37,409 nt of DNA. Source: Planctomycetia bacterium (GTDB lineage: Bacteria > Planctomycetota > Planctomycetia > Pirellulales > JACPPG01). Positions 34,155-37,409 of this stretch are shown here, in pieces. The notes under the pieces are model-generated. The model had not been told where the DNA came from. It saw only the letters and a list, made by a program, of their open reading frames with translations, and searched no databases. Both the position numbers and the translations under genes were made by a program. The stretch lies in the NCBI GenBank assembly GCA_016191115.1, contig JACPPG010000088.1, positions 1 through 37,409 on the forward strand. Direction: 5' to 3'. How positions within the stretch are numbered: the first letter of the stretch is position 1; each line of letters begins with the position of its first letter.

Positions 34155-36428
34155 TCAGAACCTTAGATCCAGCCCTGCGGTCACGCCTTGCAGCCACAGG
34201 CCGGTGTCGCGGAAGGGCGTCTGCGGGCGGGCCGGGCCGACGAGCGTGCCGCCGGCCACTTGCGTCGTGTTCACCGTCGTGTCGACCTGGTCGCCGGGGC
34301 GCAGGACGCGCGTCACGTAGGTGAAGTTGTAGCCGACCGTCAATCGCAGCGGCGGCAGCAGTTGAAAGCCCAGCTTCACGTCCACCTGCGGAATGAGCAC
34401 GAAGCGGTCGCGCGTGTAGGTGCCGATGTTCGTGGGCTGCGTCAAGAGCCCGCCCAGGTACGACGCGTCGAACCCGCCGGAGATGGCCGAGGTGCGGCCG
34501 TCGATCGACAGCGTCTCGTGCATGTTGCCCATCGCCAGGCGCGTCTCGGCCACGAGCGACCAGCGAGTCAGCCAATACTCGGTCGCCAACCCGATCTCAC
34601 CGCCGTTGAAGACGTTGGTCGTGGCGAAATTGTCGAAGCTCTGCACGTTGCCCGGCGGAAAGGGGCCGATGCCCGGGTTGGATGAATTGAGGATCGACAA
34701 CGTCTCATCGAGCTCGAAGAAACGGTACGCGCCCAGGGCAAAGAAGCGCCACGGGCGGGTGTACGGGACGAGCGCCAGCCGTCCGCCGCCGCCGGCCGAC
34801 TGAATGTTGCTCGATTCGCGGACCTGCACCGTCCCATCGAGGTTGATCGTGGTGGGTGGAAGCAATGGAATCAGGATGAAGTTGGGAAAGGCGACGACGA
34901 TCGAGCTCTGCGCGTTCACGGCCGGCGAGGCGTTGAAAAACGGCCGGGCCAGAATGGGGTCGGTCGTCGAGCCGGTGCTGAAGGTCGACGTGGCTGAAAA
35001 AGTGGTCTGTTCGGTGGCCAGCCGGAAGTAGTTCCCCTCGATGGCGAAGACCTGGTACGGGTCAAGCCACACGCCGCCTTGCACGCGCCCGCCGGGACGG
35101 ATGTCGCCCAGGACGTTCTGATTGCCGAAGAGGATGCTGGTGGTCGGCAGCCCCAGCACGCCGGCCTGCCCCTGCGGGGTGCCGATGGGGCTCGTGGTCA
35201 CGAGCGGTGGCAGGTGATCGGCTTTGGCCCACCAGCCCAGCGCGTCGAGGCTGACGAAATGCCGTGTCGGCGGCGGCGGGAAATAGGGCGCGATGATTGG
35301 TCCTGGCACCGCGCCTGGCGGCGGGGAGGTTGGATACGTCGGCAGAATGCCCGCCGCACCCGGCGCCGGCGCCACCGGGTAAGTCGGCAGAACAGGCGCC
35401 GAGGCCTCACCGGGCGCAAGGTACTGCGCAAGGGCCAACAGGCCGCTTAGCGGCGACTCCTGAACGAGTCCGGGCGTGGCGCGCGCCGCCGGCAGCCCGC
35501 GCCCCGTCATGCGCCCGACGCGGTAGAGCAACAACTCCGCGCGATTGCGATCGCTCTCCGATTGCGCCTGCCGCGCGACGTCGCGGGCGTCGGCCTCGAG
35601 GGCGGCCAGATTCGTCGCGCGCGCCTTGCCGGCCGCGATCTCCGCAACTTCCAGCTCCAGTTTGTGCAGCTTCGCGTCGACGGCCCGATCGTCATTGGCC
35701 GCGCCGCCGCTCAGCACGGGCATTAACGTAAGATCCCTCAGCCGGCCGGGCTGGTCCAGCTCGGACTCGTAGCCGACGAGGTCCGCGCGATCGTCGTCCT
35801 CTGCCGAACGCCCGCGCGGGCGGCGCGTCGCGCGGCGCTCTTGGTGCGACGCGGACTCGGGGCGCAGGTAGTGCTCGTGAATCCAGCGGAACTCGCCTGC
35901 TGGCGGCGCGATCTTGTACCAGGCGGGCGCCGTGCCTTCGCCGGCTGACTGACCGGGCAGCAGTTCGACGACCTCATCTCGATCCAGTAGCACCTGGACC
36001 GTGTCGCGACGCTCGCCGGAGCGGCTGCCGACCGCTGCTTCGGCACGATCGCGCGTGACGCGGGCCGTGCCGCCGCTCTTTACGTCCAGCGCATCGGCGG
36101 CAATCCAGCTAAAGCTGCCCGGAGGCGGACGAACGCGGCACCAACCGTCGGCGTCGACGCCGTACACTTCAACGTGGTCCCCCTGTCGAAGCGTGTCGGT
36201 CGCATAATATGTTGTGCCCGGCCCACTGCGGACGTGCACGGAATCCGCGCGGACGGTGGCCGTGTAGGGTTCGTCGTCGGCGCGGACCTCGGCAAAAGCG
36301 ATCGCTAGCGATGCGATCGCGGCGCAGCAGATCGCAAGCCGCGGCGCGACCGAAGGCCAAGCCCGCCGTTGGCGCCGGGCACTTGCGCGACCGGATGGGG
36401 CGATCCATTGGCGCGCAGCGAAACGCAT
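34155..36428 (-). CDS. BBP7-type outer-membrane β-barrel protein with two N-terminal SH3 domains
   Basis: 757 residues from the ATG at 36428; the frame is open to 36533 but that part lacks a signal-like start. A long basic n-region and hydrophobic core (about 29-46, LAICCAAIASLAIAFA) form the signal. SH3b-type domains lie at about 53-115 (TATVRADSVHVRSGPGTTYYATDTLRQGDHVEVYG...WCRVRPPPGSFSWIA) and 140-190 (VQVLLDRDEVVELLPGQ...WYKIAPPAGEFRWI). A coiled-coil-like helix follows at 250-305, then a Pro-rich linker at 340-388. The β-barrel runs from about 390 to the end: HFVSLDALGWWAKADHLPPLVTTSP, the start typical of the planctomycete BBP7 family, through to the terminal strand LQGVTAGLDLRF ending in Phe. 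It probably links the outer membrane to peptidoglycan or another envelope layer (inference). Confidence 0.87.
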   Translation of the reverse strand: MRFAARQWIAPSGRASARRQRRAWPSVAPRLAICCAAIASLAIAFAEVRADDEPYTATVRADSVHVRSGPGTTYYATDTLRQGDHVEVYGVDADGWCRVRPPPGSFSWIAADALDVKSGGTARVTRDRAEAAVGSRSGERRDTVQVLLDRDEVVELLPGQSAGEGTAPAWYKIAPPAGEFRWIHEHYLRPESASHQERRATRRPRGRSAEDDDRADLVGYESELDQPGRLRDLTLMPVLSGGAANDDRAVDAKLHKLELEVAEIAAGKARATNLAALEADARDVARQAQSESDRNRAELLLYRVGRMTGRGLPAARATPGLVQESPLSGLLALAQYLAPGEASAPVLPTYPVAPAPGAAGILPTYPTSPPPGAVPGPIIAPYFPPPPTRHFVSLDALGWWAKADHLPPLVTTSPIGTPQGQAGVLGLPTTSILFGNQNVLGDIRPGGRVQGGVWLDPYQVFAIEGNYFRLATEQTTFSATSTFSTGSTTDPILARPFFNASPAVNAQSSIVVAFPNFILIPLLPPTTINLDGTVQVRESSNIQSAGGGGRLALVPYTRPWRFFALGAYRFFELDETLSILNSSNPGIGPFPPGNVQSFDNFATTNVFNGGEIGLATEYWLTRWSLVAETRLAMGNMHETLSIDGRTSAISGGFDASYLGGLLTQPTNIGTYTRDRFVLIPQVDVKLGFQLLPPLRLTVGYNFTYVTRVLRPGDQVDTTVNTTQVAGGTLVGPARPQTPFRDTGLWLQGVTAGLDLRF

Positions 36429-36714
36429 GGTCGGCTTCTCGCGATTTGCAGGTCCGGCCCGCGCGGGTATTGAGCGCACCTCAATCCGCTGCGCCATCGT
36501 GACGCGAACGGCCAGGCACAAGTTTGAAAGCACGCGATTGCTAGCACGCCAGAACGGCGCAGTACGTCGATGGGAGGCCAGTTCTTAGTGAATCGGCCGG
36601 CTCCGTGCAAGGTCAGTTGAGCGCGTGCCGCGGCATCGCGATCGCGCACCCTTGTTCGAACGACGACGGGCCAAGTGTGCTCCAGCCCGGCGCTTCGGCC
36701 GCGTATGATGGGGG
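36429..36714. other. divergent intergenic region, nothing identified
   Basis: 286 bases between divergent genes should contain promoters for both, but no pair of boxes is convincing. No repeat is seen. Confidence 0.35.
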
Positions 36715-37164
36715 ATGAGGCCTGATCGATCCGAGCTCACGATTGGTCAATTCTTGGCAGCCGTAACCTGGTTCGCGGTCGATTTAGCGCTAGTTGCTTA
36801 TCGCCATCGCGGACCGCCGATCCCGGCGCTGCTGCCGACTGTGCTGTTCATTGGGATGTTTGGCGTAACCTGCGCCATTCCCGGGGCCCTGTACGGCAGA
36901 ACGGTCCGATGGTTCGGTGCAGGCTGTGTGCTCGGCCTCGCTACTATCGGAGCGATGGCCCTGCTGACGATCTACGTCACGTCAGCCTGGGACCTGCCGG
37001 TCCCGGCCCTGTTCCCAGCCGCGATGTGCCTCGCCGCTTTTGGTGGCGCATGCGCCATTCCCGGAGCCATCGGGAGAGCCCTCCGATGGTTTGTCGCCGG
37101 GTGCGTGGTCGGTCTGGCAACGTTTGGCGTAGTAGCCCTGCTATTCGTGGACATGAAGAAGTGA
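36715..37164 (+). CDS. small membrane protein with internal duplication
   Basis: 149 residues, ATG at 36715 directly after GGGGG. About four membrane helices. Residues about 38-88 (IPALLPTVLFIGMFGVTCAIPGALYGRTVRWFGAGCVLGLATIGAMALL) and 96-143 (VPALFPAAMCLAAFGGACAIPGAIGRALRWFVAGCVVGLATFGVVALL) are clearly homologous. Each is a helical hairpin with the shared motif CAIPGA..R..RWF.AGCV.GLAT. The first helix (IGQFLAAVTWFAVDLALVAY) precedes the repeats. No family is recognised. The duplication is old at DNA level, since third positions differ widely. Confidence 0.72.
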   Translation: MRPDRSELTIGQFLAAVTWFAVDLALVAYRHRGPPIPALLPTVLFIGMFGVTCAIPGALYGRTVRWFGAGCVLGLATIGAMALLTIYVTSAWDLPVPALFPAAMCLAAFGGACAIPGAIGRALRWFVAGCVVGLATFGVVALLFVDMKK

Positions 37165-37195
37165 CCCATAACCCAGGAGAACGGCAAAGTCCCGG

Positions 37196-37267
37196 GTCTG
37201 GCTCATTTTTCGGCACATGCCGTTCTCAATTCTTCCGAAGGACCTTCGGCCGAAAAATGTGCCTGAC
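37196..37267. repeat. palindromic element C, full copy (72 bp)
   Basis: Outer arms GTCTGGCTCATTTTTCGGC (37196-37214) and GCCGAAAAATGTGCCTGAC (37249-37267) pair at 17 of 19 positions. Inside, CCGAAGG-A-CCTTCGG (37235-37249) is a perfect small palindrome. The right half recurs at 930-976. This is a REP-like or MITE-like unit. Confidence 0.8.
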
Positions 37268-37409
37268 CTGCTCTGTAGAAACCCTGGCGTCGTCTGAGGA
37301 TCATGACGTTGAGGGTGATGGTTCGCAGGAGGATTTCGCGGCATTGACTCCAGTACGTGCGGGCTCTCAGCGCGGAGCCGAGTAGGCGTTTCAGCATACT
37401 GTTGACGGT
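37203..37409 (-). pseudogene. transposase C-terminal end, truncated by the window edge, tail replaced by element C
   Basis: The minus-strand frame is open from the edge to the stop at 37203: TVNSMLKRLLGSALRARTYWSQ then CREILLRTITLNVMIL. This resembles the C-terminal helix of DDE transposases (R..Y..Q.RE..L..L..N pattern). The last 23 residues or so (RAGQAHFSAEGPSEELRTAC) are encoded by palindromic element C, so the native end has been lost or overwritten. The rest of the gene lies outside the window; family (IS4/IS5-like) is uncertain. Confidence 0.55.

Overview
The window looks like chromosomal DNA of a planctomycete, most likely from the Pirellulales side of the phylum (inference). The reasons are: three DUF1559 proteins with an H-X9-DG motif, five PEP-CTERM proteins, dockerin-like repeats without any visible cohesin, a BBP7-type outer-membrane protein, a GYF_2 protein, high GC, and many families of short palindromic dispersed repeats of the kind common in planctomycete genomes. 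No plasmid or phage backbone and no CRISPR array is visible.

Layout. 1-6.2 kb: a thioesterase, a cluster of mobile palindromic repeats, an S41 C-terminal-processing-type protease, small hypothetical proteins, folC and another small protein. 6.3-8.6 kb: an FHA-domain protein and a convergent TPR protein. 9.0-17.6 kb: three paralogous two-gene cassettes on the minus strand, each a DUF1559 pseudopilin-like protein followed by a small HEAT-like (putative) lipoprotein. A dockerin/PEP-CTERM protein sits between the second and third cassettes. 18.2-21.7 kb: two tandem PEP-CTERM paralogues and a dockerin/PEP-CTERM protein. 21.8-26.0 kb: a secreted protein made of three about 98-residue repeats, and divergent from it an FGGY sugar kinase and an exported isoaspartate methyltransferase with an extra C-terminal domain. 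26.0-32.3 kb: a membrane protein with a degenerate SGNH-like domain, a small conserved protein, a GYF_2 protein, metF and a GlmU-like sugar nucleotidyltransferase/acyltransferase. 32.4-34.1 kb: a 282/285-bp direct repeat carrying tRNA-Leu(CAA), damaged on the left and intact on the right, which brackets a third member of the PEP-CTERM family. 34.1-37.4 kb: an SH3/BBP7 outer-membrane protein, a small internally duplicated membrane protein and the tail of a transposase running off the window.

Two themes stand out. First, most genes encode exported or envelope proteins (pseudopilin-like, lipoprotein-like, PEP-CTERM, outer membrane, periplasmic methyltransferase), with scattered housekeeping enzymes (folC, metF). 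Second, short mobile palindromes shape the region. A 157-158 bp element with terminal inverted repeats occurs three times. One copy has jumped, with a 10-bp target duplication, into another element of about 100 bp. That host element lies exactly on the overlapping stop codons of two convergent genes. Other palindromes lie in frame inside coding sequences, notably in the leader peptides of the DUF1559 proteins and in front of the signal sequences of two of the HEAT-like proteins.
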